Assembly: GCA_024404735.1 (NCBI GenBank)
Contig: JAKSPP010000005.1
Span: 1 to 22,830, forward strand
From: Oscillospiraceae bacterium
GTDB lineage: Bacteria > Bacillota > Clostridia > Oscillospirales > Oscillospiraceae
DNA: 22,830 nucleotides
Reading direction: 5' to 3'
Shown: piece after piece, positions 1 through 7,047 of the stretch
How positions within the stretch are numbered: position 1 is the stretch's first letter
How the letters are laid out: each line of letters opens with the position of its first letter
The notes under the pieces: model-generated
Databases searched by the model: none
The model's input: the letters and a program-made list of their open reading frames with translations, nothing else
Told to the model about the DNA's origin: nothing
Made by a program: the position numbers and the translations under genes

Positions 1-81
1 TGTGACGGAGCAAACTTCGATGCTCACAACCATTAGCAAGCAGAAAACGAAAAGCATATATTTTGCTGTTTTTAGTTTCAT
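1..81 (-). CDS. Partial secreted or membrane-anchored protein, N-terminus only
   Basis: Only the first 27 codons are inside the window; the gene continues past position 1. They encode a Met-Lys-Leu-Lys start followed by a hydrophobic stretch (about residues 9-20) that looks like a signal peptide or an N-terminal membrane anchor, with Cys residues at positions 14 and 24. An AGAGGTG ribosome binding site lies a few bases upstream of the ATG on the minus strand. The gene follows the zinc-ribbon protein after 27 bases, so it is probably the last visible member of the small minus-strand envelope operon. No family can be assigned from 27 residues. Confidence 0.55.
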   Translation of the reverse strand, partial: MKLKTAKYMLFVFCLLMVVSIEVCSVT

Positions 82-108
82 ACCGACACCTCTGCAAATT
101 CCAGTTTT

Positions 109-336
109 TTAATCGTCCAATCTTTCACCGCAAAATTGACAGAAAGCACCTTCGTTTCTGCCTAACTGTTTTCCGCAATGGGGACATTTATTCCATAAAA
201 AATGAGGAATCAGGCTGGACAACATCATAATAATTCCGATATAGCCAAACAAATTCCATAAATAACCCAAAAGGGCTATCACGAATCCTGCAATCAAAAG
301 TGTATTCCTTAGTTTTTGAGCTTTCTTTAACGGCAT
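109..336 (-). CDS. Small two-TM protein with C-terminal zinc ribbon
   Basis: This 75-residue protein has two hydrophobic segments (about residues 11-27 and 29-46). They are followed by a compact zinc-ribbon motif, CPHC and CQFC separated by about 12 residues, near the C-terminus. The expected topology is a membrane hairpin with a small metal-binding knob. I chose the ATG at 336 rather than the in-frame GTG at 342, because GGAG sits 8 bases before the ATG but only 2 before the GTG. It starts 2 bases after the stop of the upstream gene, so the two are very likely cotranscribed. Zinc-ribbon membrane proteins of this size are common in Firmicutes and mostly uncharacterised; no specific function is supported. 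Confidence 0.7.
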   Translation of the reverse strand: MPLKKAQKLRNTLLIAGFVIALLGYLWNLFGYIGIIMMLSSLIPHFLWNKCPHCGKQLGRNEGAFCQFCGERLDD

Positions 337-338
337 TT

Positions 339-650
339 TCACGTCTCCATCAAATTCTTCATTCGTTGCTGCTTTTGATCATCCAAATGATAGATGCCTA
401 ATACCTTCTCATGATTGAAAAAAGCGCGTTTGATTTTCACTCTGTCTCCAATAACAAATTCAACATCGTCAGATATGTAGGTGCGATAGTCATTTATACC
501 AACCACCTTTTTTCCACCATCAATAGCGACAATAACAGCATCATCAACAAAATCTTTTATAGTTCCTTTTTCAGGTATGTTTCCAAATATGGTAAGCAAA
601 AGAAGTCCGAATATAATCCCCGCAATTATTGATATAGTTTTCTTTTTCAT
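339..650 (-). CDS. Small protein with N-terminal TM segment, unknown function
   Basis: The product is 103 residues. A Lys-rich N-terminus (MKKK) precedes one hydrophobic segment (about residues 6-24). A polar domain follows with several predicted beta strands around residues 35-85, including a GDRVKI segment that resembles a small beta-barrel, and a basic C-terminus. It is probably anchored in the membrane with the domain outside. A GAGG sequence lies 9 bases upstream of the ATG. The gene sits 38 bases after the lipoprotein gene and 2 bases before the zinc-ribbon gene, in an apparent operon. I do not recognise the family; the beta-barrel idea is only an impression from strand pattern. Confidence 0.65.
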   Translation of the reverse strand: MKKKTISIIAGIIFGLLLLTIFGNIPEKGTIKDFVDDAVIVAIDGGKKVVGINDYRTYISDDVEFVIGDRVKIKRAFFNHEKVLGIYHLDDQKQQRMKNLMET

Positions 651-688
651 AACTTAACGCCTCAGAGTCAAATAATAATTTATCTTAA

Positions 689-1066
689 TTAAAATAAATT
701 CCATTCCAAATATGTATCAGGGGCTTCATCGTGAGTAAGGTAATAGTTTTTGTTTCCAATCTTAATTGTACTCAGTCCATTTTCAACCGATGTCCCATCT
801 GAATACTCAATTCGTACCAACACACTGTTACTCCCTGGTGCAAGAGTACGGTCAGCCTTTTCTCCTATTCTAAACGTATCAAGCCACTCAACATACTCTG
901 ACAATTCCTCTGGTGGCACTTCAACCCAATCATTTGGTCCTCCCTTAAAACTGATTTTGCTTATATTATTAGTTTCAAACGGCTTATCAGGAATAGATTT
1001 TGCCCCACAACCAACTAATGAGAGCGCCAGCACAAGGCAAAGCACTATTGTTATCATTTTCTTCAT
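689..1066 (-). CDS. Small lipoprotein, unknown function
   Basis: The 125-residue product has a typical type II signal peptide: MKKM, a hydrophobic core, and a lipobox ending in Leu-Val-Gly-Cys with the lipidated Cys near residue 20. The mature part is about 105 residues, acidic and rich in beta strands, and would be tethered to the outer face of the cytoplasmic membrane. I use the ATG at 1066 rather than the one two codons earlier (1072), because the GGAGGT site is 7-8 bases from the former and only 2 from the latter. It is the first gene of the minus-strand set, behind an extended -10 promoter. No family was recognised. Confidence 0.75.
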   Translation of the reverse strand: MKKMITIVLCLVLALSLVGCGAKSIPDKPFETNNISKISFKGGPNDWVEVPPEELSEYVEWLDTFRIGEKADRTLAPGSNSVLVRIEYSDGTSVENGLSTIKIGNKNYYLTHDEAPDTYLEWNLF

Positions 1067-1110
1067 TGCCATTACCTCCGCATAAAATTAAGAGTTGTTC
1101 TTCTATTAAG

Positions 1111-1119
1111 ATTATAGCA
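1111..1119 (-). promoter_or_regulatory. Extended -10 promoter of the lipoprotein operon
   Basis: On the minus strand the sequence reads TGC followed by TATAAT, a perfect extended -10 element about 45 bases upstream of the lipoprotein ATG. No good -35 box is present at the matching distance, as expected for TGn-type promoters. This would drive the four small envelope genes leftwards. Confidence 0.55.
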
Positions 1120-1314
1120 TATCCGTCAACTCTAACCATTTTATATATTTTACTTTACTATTATCCGCTTGACTCCGGCAAAGACTTTCATTCAATCTAA
1201 ATGTATATTATTCAATGCTTTCACCTGGACACACTATAAAGAACTGGGATTGGACATAACACTTTGCATATTGTATCACCTGCAAATCAGAACCGGTATT
1301 CCGTATATATTGCC

Positions 1315-1343
1315 TTGACAAATTCACTCAAAAAATGTAAACT
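1315..1343 (+). promoter_or_regulatory. Sigma-A-type promoter for azlCD
   Basis: A perfect TTGACA (1315-1320) is followed by a 17-base spacer and TAAACT (1338-1343). The likely start site is near 1350, giving a leader of only about 30 bases before the azlC ATG, so there is no room for a riboswitch or T-box. The rest of the 1073-1379 gap is AT-rich and shows nothing else I can support. Confidence 0.65.
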
Positions 1344-1379
1344 CATCGAAATGTACAATTAAAACCTGTGAGGGTAAAA

Positions 1380-2078
1380 ATGAGTAATAGAAATAAGCGG
1401 GTGGAAAAAGCCTTAAGGGCAGCTTTTCCCGCATCCTTTCCCGTGTTAACGGGCTTTTTTGTTCTTGGCCTTGCCTATGGCCTTCTTATGAGCAGTAAGG
1501 GCTATGGGCCTCTCTGGATTCTTCTGTACTCCTCGGTGTGCTTCTGCGGAAGCATGCAGTTTGCGGCAATTCCGTTTATGATAGGGGAATTCCGTCCCCT
1601 TTATGTCCTGCTTCTAAGTATTATGGTCAATGCCAGACACCTTTTCTACGGTATCTCAATGCTGGAAAAGTACAAGGGAACGGGCAAGCTCAAGCCCTTC
1701 CTCATTTACTGCATGTGCGATGAAACCTTCGCCATCAACTCATCAAGCAGCATTCCCGATGATACCGATGCATCCTTTTTCTATTTCTTCGTAACTCTTT
1801 TTGACTGGCTTTACTGGATTATTGCGGGCGTTCTCGGTGGCCTTATAGGTCAGCTTATCAAGATTAATACAACAGGCCTGGATTTTGCCCTTACGGCTCT
1901 TTTTGTGGTTCTCTTTATAGAGCAGCTCAAAAGCCGTAAGAATGCAATCTGCGGTGTTGCCGGTGTTGTTGCCGCCGCCGCTGCGCTTTTTGTTTTCGGC
2001 GGAGATAAATTCGTAATTCCCGCTATGCTCGTTATCCTTGCAATTCTTCTCGGAGGGAGGAAAAAGCTATGCGATTAA
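1380..2078 (+). CDS. azlC: AzlC-family branched-chain amino acid exporter, large subunit
   Basis: The product is 232 residues and highly hydrophobic with several membrane segments. It matches AzlC, the large subunit of a two-component exporter for branched-chain amino acids and analogues. The AzlC signature is visible in the N-terminal AFPASFPVLTGFFVLGLAYG region, followed by the FCGSMQFAAI and NARHLFYGIS motifs. I start at the ATG at 1380; an in-frame GTG at 1368 would give four extra residues but lies inside the ribosome binding site (GAGGG, 5 bases before the ATG). The 3' end overlaps azlD by 10 bases, consistent with translational coupling of the two subunits. Confidence 0.88.
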   Translation: MSNRNKRVEKALRAAFPASFPVLTGFFVLGLAYGLLMSSKGYGPLWILLYSSVCFCGSMQFAAIPFMIGEFRPLYVLLLSIMVNARHLFYGISMLEKYKGTGKLKPFLIYCMCDETFAINSSSSIPDDTDASFFYFFVTLFDWLYWIIAGVLGGLIGQLIKINTTGLDFALTALFVVLFIEQLKSRKNAICGVAGVVAAAAALFVFGGDKFVIPAMLVILAILLGGRKKLCD

Positions 2079-2404
2079 ATGCTCTTCAGGCTGTGATTAT
2101 AGCCCTGATGGTTGCTCTCGGTACAGTTCTTACAAGAGCCCTTCCCTTCGTTCTCTTCCCGGAGGGAAAGAAAAAGCCTCAGATTATATCATACCTTGCT
2201 GGAACCATTCCCGCTGCCATGATGGGACTTCTGGTTGTGTACTGTCTTAAGGGAATAAGCCTTAAGTCCTCTCCCTACGGAGTGCCGGAGCTTATTGCCA
2301 TTGCGGTAACCGCCGGCCTTCATATATGGAGGAAGAACGTGCTTCTCTCCATCGTTGCGGGAACTCTTCTTTATATGCTTCTTGTTCAGCTTGTTTTCGT
2401 ATGA
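2069..2404 (+). CDS. azlD: AzlD-family branched-chain amino acid exporter, small subunit
   Basis: This 111-residue protein has about four hydrophobic segments. It carries AzlD features: an N-terminal helix, then TRALPFVLFP near residues 21-30, and a GTIPAAMMGLLVVYCLK stretch in the middle. AzlD partners with AzlC in the membrane. The ATG at 2069 lies inside the end of azlC and is preceded by a purine-rich GGAGGGAGG site. The gene is followed directly by a strong bidirectional terminator. Leu/Ile/Val export is a family inference; the exact substrate cannot be read from the sequence. Confidence 0.85.
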   Translation: MRLNALQAVIIALMVALGTVLTRALPFVLFPEGKKKPQIISYLAGTIPAAMMGLLVVYCLKGISLKSSPYGVPELIAIAVTAGLHIWRKNVLLSIVAGTLLYMLLVQLVFV

Positions 2405-2420
2405 TAAAAAATAAATAAAA

Positions 2421-2461
2421 ACAGACTGCATTGCTTCCCGGAAGCTGCAGTCTGTTTTTTG
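2421..2461. terminator. Bidirectional intrinsic terminator between azlD and the DUF169 gene
   Basis: ACAGACTGCA (2421-2430) pairs perfectly with TGCAGTCTGT (2446-2455), and an inner GCTTC/GAAGC stem closes the loop. A T-run follows on the plus strand, and an A-rich run precedes the stem, giving U-rich RNA when read from the minus strand. It therefore serves the convergent azlCD and DUF1836-DUF169 transcripts. Confidence 0.85.
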
Positions 2462-2491
2462 TTTCTTATCGGTTTAAGCCCGGCGCTTTTT

Positions 2492-3316
2492 TCAGCGAAC
2501 GCCGGGGACCCAGGTTTCGCCTCTGTCGGTGTGACCCCATTTTTCGAACATATCCTGATAGAAGGTGGGGCGGGCATAGTCATTTCTTATATCGTAGGTC
2601 AGCTGCTTGTAGCCGAAGCCCTTTTTGTGAAGGTCTCTGGCCGACTCGATAAAATCACCCAGACGCTCAATGCTGAGGGTATACATAAGCTCGTCCTCAT
2701 CGCAGAGGCTGCGCTCATACTCGCCGGCATCGGGAATGGATACCTTGTAATCCATAGTTCCGTTGAGAACGGGAGCAAGGGCAGCTCCGCATGAATCGCA
2801 GGTGTCAAATGAGGAGCCTGTGATATTTCCGGAATGCCACTTGGATGCCATTAAAAACTGGCGCAGCTGTCCGGCCTTGCAGTAGAGCATAATTGCATCG
2901 GGAACAAATGTGCAGCTTTCAAGAGGGGCAATTGCAATGCCTTCCTTTGCCTTGTCCTCATCAATATAGGGAAATTCCTCGTGGAAGTGTCTGTAGCTTA
3001 CCTCGGGGTCACGGATGAAATATCCGCTTCCAACTCTTTTCTCGTCCTCGGGAGTAATGGGGCCCTGCCTGAAGTTTATAACGGGCCAGAGACACCAGTT
3101 GTCTTCGATGAAGGTAACAAGGTGATTTCTTGTTCTGCGCACAAAGCTCAGGGCCTGACAGAGGGCATAATGCTTTCCGGAGGAGCTGGGCTGAACGCAC
3201 TTTTCGGGGATTTCATCCCTGTTAACAAGCTTTATTGCAAGAGGGGCCGTTCTGAGGGCATACAGATTTTCAAGCTCTTTTCCGATTTCGTGGATTTCGT
3301 TTAAGCTTAAAGACAT
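2492..3316 (-). CDS. DUF169 family protein
   Basis: The product is 274 residues with no signal peptide or clear membrane segment, so it is likely cytoplasmic. It resembles the DUF169 family: an N-terminal helical segment leading to TAPLAIKLV, a conserved Cys-Gln (CQAL, near residue 53), a Cys-Leu-Trp-Pro about 20 residues later, a C-terminal half with a CDSC pair (near residues 174-177), and a DYARPTFYQDMFEKWG-type ending. The clustered Cys residues suggest metal or redox chemistry, but the family has no established reaction. The start has AAAGGA upstream. It follows the DUF1836 gene after 4 bases, so the two are cotranscribed. A DUF169 gene next to a DUF1836 gene beside a fatty acid operon suggests a link that the sequence does not prove. 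Confidence 0.75.
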   Translation of the reverse strand: MSLSLNEIHEIGKELENLYALRTAPLAIKLVNRDEIPEKCVQPSSSGKHYALCQALSFVRRTRNHLVTFIEDNWCLWPVINFRQGPITPEDEKRVGSGYFIRDPEVSYRHFHEEFPYIDEDKAKEGIAIAPLESCTFVPDAIMLYCKAGQLRQFLMASKWHSGNITGSSFDTCDSCGAALAPVLNGTMDYKVSIPDAGEYERSLCDEDELMYTLSIERLGDFIESARDLHKKGFGYKQLTYDIRNDYARPTFYQDMFEKWGHTDRGETWVPGVR

Positions 3317-3320
3317 ATTA

Positions 3321-3962
3321 TCAGTCCTTTCCCTTTTTTTCTTCTTTTTTATTCTCTTCTTTTCCTATTATAGTGCCGTCCTCCGCAAGGCGCTTACCCT
3401 CAAGAAGAATGAGCTTCTCGGCAAGGAGTCTTGAAAAGCCGCTAATAATTGCGCATGCGGAAATGAGGTCACTGGTTTTATATACGGAAAGCTCCGACTC
3501 TTCCTGCTTGTGGTCAAGAATGGGGCCTGCAACCAGTTTTACGTGACTGTTGAAATATCTCGATGCTATGCTGTGCCTTTTTACATAGTCGGAGTATATC
3601 TGCTCAAGCTCGGCCTCGGATATGTTCATGGGAATCATTGTCTGAAGAGTGGGAATTGACAGGCACTGCTTCAGAGTACAAATCATTATAAGATAAGCGA
3701 TATGAGTCCTGTAATAGCGCTTGCTCTTGGGCTCGGGCATAATCTTCTTTCTGACATAGTTGTTTATGGTTGCGCTTGTAATAAACTGCTCCTCCTTAAG
3801 CTCCGGGGGAAGGTAGTCCAGATATTGCTTCAGAAGTGCGATGACCTGTTCCATATAAAGCCCGATATCGGGAATCTCGGCCCAGGTGGGTAAACGGTAA
3901 TTCTCCAGATATTTTTCCCATCTGCGAAGCTTGGTCGCGATGAGCTTCTTGTCGTATTCCAT
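3321..3962 (-). CDS. DUF1836 family protein with MerR-like helix-turn-helix
   Basis: The product is 213 residues. Residues around 25-50 carry the DUF1836 signature (LPTWAEIPDIGLYMEQVI). The next section, about residues 62-110, looks like a MerR-type winged helix-turn-helix: TINNYVRKK, then a Met-Pro-Glu-Pro turn, a Lys-Arg-Tyr-Tyr segment, and a hydrophobic helix ending with a Leu-Ser-Ile motif. The C-terminus is Lys/Glu-rich. No cofactor-binding Cys pair typical of metal-sensing MerR proteins is evident. An AGGAGGA site precedes the ATG. It is transcribed divergently from the fatty acid operon, with the two promoters 21 bases apart, which is a common arrangement for a regulator and its target. 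A role as regulator of its neighbours is inference. Confidence 0.75.
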   Translation of the reverse strand: MEYDKKLIATKLRRWEKYLENYRLPTWAEIPDIGLYMEQVIALLKQYLDYLPPELKEEQFITSATINNYVRKKIMPEPKSKRYYRTHIAYLIMICTLKQCLSIPTLQTMIPMNISEAELEQIYSDYVKRHSIASRYFNSHVKLVAGPILDHKQEESELSVYKTSDLISACAIISGFSRLLAEKLILLEGKRLAEDGTIIGKEENKKEEKKGKD

Positions 3963-4000
3963 AACTTTCCTCCTGAAAGACAGGTTGAATATATGGACAT

Positions 4001-4029
4001 ATTATACACAAGAGTGATCTATTGTTCAA
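4001..4029 (-). promoter_or_regulatory. Promoter of the DUF1836-DUF169 operon
   Basis: On the minus strand TTGAAC (4024-4029) is separated by exactly 17 bases from a perfect TATAAT (4001-4006). The start site would be near 3994, about 30 bases before the DUF1836 ATG. Confidence 0.7.
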
Positions 4030-4053
4030 GTATTTATTTCTATTTGTCTATTG
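4018..4053 (+). repeat. Direct repeat touching both divergent -35 boxes
   Basis: The heptamer TCTATTG occurs at 4018-4024 and again at 4047-4053, 29 bases apart. The first copy ends at the edge of the minus-strand -35 box, and the second overlaps the plus-strand -35 box. The spacing is close to three helical turns, so a single regulator could contact both copies. Seven bases in AT-rich DNA can repeat by chance. Confidence 0.3.
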
Positions 4054-4079
4054 ACTTAATATTAAATAAAGGCTATAAT
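4051..4079 (+). promoter_or_regulatory. Promoter of the fatty acid synthesis operon
   Basis: TTGACT (4051-4056), a 17-base spacer and a perfect TATAAT (4074-4079) form a near-consensus sigma-A promoter. The predicted start near 4086 gives a 5' leader of about 119 bases before acpP. That leader contains a small hairpin (GCGTG 4115-4119 with CACGC 4127-4131). I see no convincing FapR or FabT palindrome in it. Confidence 0.8.
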
Positions 4080-4204
4080 AATCCAAGAGATTAGATGCGC
4101 TTGTATATATAATGGCGTGGATTTGTCACGCAAATTATATCCTGCAGACGCTCGAATTATCTGACATAATATATGAAATTTTTATTTTACCGGAGGAAAC
4201 CAAA

Positions 4205-4435
4205 ATGATTTTCAATGCAATTGCAGAGCTTATTGCCGAAAGAAACGAGATTGATGTAGCCGAGATTAAGCCCGAGACCAAGTTCTCCGACCTTGGCATC
4301 GATTCTCTTGACACCGTAGAGCTCCTTACCAACCTCGAGGATAAAATCGATATGGAAATCGAGCTTGAGGAGAAGGTTGAAACCGTCGGTGAGCTTGCTG
4401 CTTACATCGACGCAAAGATGAAGGAAAACGCATGA
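4205..4435 (+). CDS. acpP: Acyl carrier protein
   Basis: This 76-residue acidic protein carries growing acyl chains in the cytoplasm as thioesters on a 4'-phosphopantetheine arm. The attachment motif GIDSLDTVELL is present, with the modified serine at residue 34, and the length is standard for bacterial AcpP. I start at the ATG at 4205, which has GGAGG 8 bases upstream; an upstream in-frame ATG at 4113 would add 31 residues unlike any ACP and has no ribosome binding site. It is the first gene of the operon, and its stop overlaps the start of fabK by 4 bases. Confidence 0.95.
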   Translation: MIFNAIAELIAERNEIDVAEIKPETKFSDLGIDSLDTVELLTNLEDKIDMEIELEEKVETVGELAAYIDAKMKENA

Positions 4436-5376
4436 TTAAGTCCGATATCTGCGAGCTTCTTGGCATAAAGTACCCTGTCTTTCAGGGCGGTATGGCCTGG
4501 ATAGCCGACGGAAAACTGGCCGCAGCCGTTTCAAACGGCGGCGGTCTCGGTATTATTGCGGCAGGAAACGGCTCAGGAGAAAGAGTCCGTAATGAGATAA
4601 AAATCGCAAAGAGTCTTACGGACAAGCCCTTTGGCGTAAACATTATGCTCATGAGCCCTCATGCCGATGAAGTGGCCGAGGTAGTCAGAGAGGAGAAGGT
4701 GGCCGTTGTCACAACGGGCGCAGGCAACCCCTCCAAATATATGCAGGGCTGGAAGGATGCGGGCATTCACGTTATTCCCGTTGTCCCCTCCGTTGCAATG
4801 GCAAAGATTATGACAAGGCTCGGTGCTTCGGCCCTTATTGCAGAGGGCGGCGAAAGCGGAGGCCATGTGGGTGAACTCACCACAATGGTTCTTGTTCCTC
4901 TTGTCCGTGATGCAACGTCTCTTCCCGTAATAGCCGCCGGCGGTATTGCAGACGGCAGGGGAGTTGCCGCCGCATTTATGCTCGGTGCCTGCGGAGTTCA
5001 GCTCGGAACCCGCTTCTTAAGCGCCGAGGAGTGCACAATCCATCCCACATACAGAGAGAAAATACTCAAGGTCGGTGACCTTGCCACAATGGTAACAGGC
5101 AAGCGCCTGGGCCACCCTGTAAGAAGCCTTCGCACAAACTTCGTCAGAGAGTATGCAAAGATGGAGTTTTCAGGAATGAGCGATGAGGAGCTCTCCGGAA
5201 AGGCAGAGGGTGCCTTCCGTATTGCCGTTCAGGAGGGCGATTCCGAAAAGGGCTGCTTCCTTGCAGGCCAGTGTGCGGCTATGGTAAAAAAGGTTCAGCC
5301 TGCCGCCGAAATAGTCCGTGAAATTATGGAAGAGGCAGAGCCTATTCTAAGAGGTGCATCCGCATGGGTAAAATAG
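4432..5376 (+). CDS. fabK: FMN-dependent enoyl-ACP reductase II
   Basis: FabK catalyses the last step of each elongation cycle, reducing trans-2-enoyl-ACP with NAD(P)H through FMN. The 314-residue length matches the family. Visible features are an N-terminal YPVFQGGMAWI segment, GGGLGIIAAGN, a GGESGGHVGE motif carrying the expected catalytic His at residue 145, and the phosphate-binding IAAGGIADGRGVAAA and GACGVQLGTRF segments. It overlaps acpP by 4 bases (ATGA) and fabD by 13. The related nitronate monooxygenase family is an alternative, but its position within a fatty acid operon favours FabK. No FabI gene is in the window. Confidence 0.92.
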   Translation: MIKSDICELLGIKYPVFQGGMAWIADGKLAAAVSNGGGLGIIAAGNGSGERVRNEIKIAKSLTDKPFGVNIMLMSPHADEVAEVVREEKVAVVTTGAGNPSKYMQGWKDAGIHVIPVVPSVAMAKIMTRLGASALIAEGGESGGHVGELTTMVLVPLVRDATSLPVIAAGGIADGRGVAAAFMLGACGVQLGTRFLSAEECTIHPTYREKILKVGDLATMVTGKRLGHPVRSLRTNFVREYAKMEFSGMSDEELSGKAEGAFRIAVQEGDSEKGCFLAGQCAAMVKKVQPAAEIVREIMEEAEPILRGASAWVK

Positions 5377-6281
5377 CATTCGTATTTGCGGGACAGGGCG
5401 CACAGAAGTCCGGTATGGGAAAGAGCCTTGCCGCTGCTTCTCCCGCCGCTTCCGGGGTCTTTTCTCTTGCAGATTCAATTCGCCCGGGAACCTCCGCCTG
5501 TTGCTTTGAGGGCACAGCCGAGGAGCTTAAGGAGACAAAAAATACCCAGCCCTGCCTCTACACAGTTGAAATGGCTGCTGCCGCTGCACTTTCCGAGGCA
5601 GGAATCAGGGCCGATATGACGGCGGGCTTTTCTCTGGGAGAGCTTTCCGCTTTTGCCTACGCCGGAGTCTTCTCCGTAGCCGAGGGCCTTTCTCTTGTTA
5701 TGAAGAGAGCCGAGCTTATGCAGGAGGCTTCTCTTGAGAGCAAAACCTCAATGATGGCTGTTCTGAAGCTCACAAATGAGCAGGTTTCCGAGGTTGCATC
5801 CGCCTTTAATAATGTTTATCCCGTTAACTTCAACTGCCCCGGACAGGTTTCCGTATCCGGTGCGGAGGAGGAAATGCAGGAGTTTAAGAAGGCCGTATCC
5901 GCTGCAGGAGGAAAAGCAATCCCCCTCAAGGTAAGCGGTGCCTTCCATTCTCCCTATATGAGCAAGGCCGCCGCAAGCTTTAAGTGCGCACTTGAGGCAT
6001 CGGAGCTTAAAGCCCCCGACCTTCCCATTTACTCCAATTACAGCGGAGAAAAATACGGTGAGGATGTTCTCTCCTCCCTTGCCCCCCAGATAGACCATCC
6101 CGTTTACTGGGAGAAGATAGTGAGAAATATGATTAATGAGGGTGTCGATACCTTCATTGAGCTCGGTCCCGGCAATACACTCTGCGGTCTTATAGGAAAA
6201 ACGGACTCTACCGTAAAAACCTATGCGGTATGCGAGGCAGAGAACCTTGAGAAGGTAATAAGGGAGGCTAAAGGCGTATGA
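5364..6281 (+). CDS. fabD: Malonyl-CoA:ACP transacylase
   Basis: FabD moves malonyl groups from CoA to AcpP for chain elongation. The 305-residue protein begins with the typical FAGQGAQ motif. The nucleophile elbow is GFSLGE with Ser90, and the acid-base His is in GAFHSPYM (His195); Arg115 corresponds to the substrate carboxylate-binding Arg. The residue before the nucleophile is Phe, whereas Escherichia coli has His (GHSLGE). The gene starts inside the end of fabK with AAGAGGTG upstream, and ends in an ATGA overlap with fabG. Confidence 0.94.
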   Translation: MGKIAFVFAGQGAQKSGMGKSLAAASPAASGVFSLADSIRPGTSACCFEGTAEELKETKNTQPCLYTVEMAAAAALSEAGIRADMTAGFSLGELSAFAYAGVFSVAEGLSLVMKRAELMQEASLESKTSMMAVLKLTNEQVSEVASAFNNVYPVNFNCPGQVSVSGAEEEMQEFKKAVSAAGGKAIPLKVSGAFHSPYMSKAAASFKCALEASELKAPDLPIYSNYSGEKYGEDVLSSLAPQIDHPVYWEKIVRNMINEGVDTFIELGPGNTLCGLIGKTDSTVKTYAVCEAENLEKVIREAKGV

Positions 6282-7012
6282 GCGAAAGACAGATTGCCCT
6301 TGTAACGGGCGGCTCCAGAGGCCTTGGCGCCGCTATTTCCCTTAAGCTTGCTTCAATGGGAATGGATGTTGCCGTCTTCTATGCGGGAAACCGTGAGATG
6401 GCAGAGGAGGTATGCAGACGCTGCACCGAAGAGTACGGCGTTACGGCAAAGGCCTATCTCTGCGATGTGTCCGACTTTGAGGCATCAAAGCAGGCTGTTT
6501 CCGAGGTTAAGAAGGATTTCGGAACGGTTAACATCCTTGTAAATAATGCGGGAATCACCCGCGACGGCCTTATCGCCACCATGAAGGAGGCCGATTTTGA
6601 TGCCGTTATGGATACAAACCTCAAGGGCGCATTCAATATGATTCGCCATTGCTGTTCCTTTTTCATCCGCAATAAGGGCGGCAGAATAATAAATCTCAGT
6701 TCCGTTGCGGGTATTATGGGTAACCCGGGGCAGAGCTCATATGCAGCCTCCAAGGCCGGAATAATCGGTCTTACAAAATCCGTTGCCCGTGAGCTTGCTC
6801 CCAAGGGAGTTACCTGCAATGCGGTTGCACCGGGCTTTATCGATACGGATATGACCAAAAAGCTGTCACTCAGTCCCGAATATATTTCCTCGGCAATCCC
6901 TCTTAAGAGAGTCGGTTCTCCCGAGGATGTAGCCGACGCCGTTGCATTTCTTGCAGGCGCTTCCTATATAACGGGAGAAGTGCTCAGGGTTGACGGCGGA
7001 ATCGCAATGTAA
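6278..7012 (+). CDS. fabG: 3-oxoacyl-ACP reductase
   Basis: FabG is a short-chain dehydrogenase that reduces beta-ketoacyl-ACP with NADPH. The 244-residue protein has the TGGSRGLG nucleotide-binding motif (residues 10-17) and NNAG (89-92). The catalytic tetrad is Asn114, Ser142, Tyr155 and Lys159, and it ends in the usual GGIAM. It overlaps fabD by 4 bases. A 35-base gap with a CGGAG site then leads to accB. General SDR enzymes look alike, but the location makes FabG the natural reading. Confidence 0.93.
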   Translation: MSERQIALVTGGSRGLGAAISLKLASMGMDVAVFYAGNREMAEEVCRRCTEEYGVTAKAYLCDVSDFEASKQAVSEVKKDFGTVNILVNNAGITRDGLIATMKEADFDAVMDTNLKGAFNMIRHCCSFFIRNKGGRIINLSSVAGIMGNPGQSSYAASKAGIIGLTKSVARELAPKGVTCNAVAPGFIDTDMTKKLSLSPEYISSAIPLKRVGSPEDVADAVAFLAGASYITGEVLRVDGGIAM

Positions 7013-7047
7013 CACAGAACTATTGTTTTTTTCGGAGAAGTGATTTC

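Noticed and set aside
1250..1280. Second possible promoter upstream of azlC (TTGGAC with a GTATCA-like -10)
   Set aside because: The -10 match is poor, and a much better TTGACA/TAAACT pair lies closer to the gene.
2479..2506. CCCGGCG/CGCCGGG inverted repeat across the DUF169 stop codon
   Set aside because: The 7-base stem has a long loop and no U-tract on either side. The proper bidirectional terminator is at 2421-2461.
4113..4204. In-frame N-terminal extension of the acyl carrier protein
   Set aside because: It adds 31 residues not seen in ACPs and lacks a ribosome binding site, while GGAGG is correctly placed for the ATG at 4205.
4086..4204. Riboswitch or FapR/FabT site in the acpP leader
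   Set aside because: Only one 5-base hairpin was found, with no match to the known FapR or FabT palindromes.
5625..5650. FabD suspected inactive because GHSLGE reads GFSLGE
   Set aside because: The nucleophile Ser90, Arg115 and His195 are all present, and this position varies in the family.
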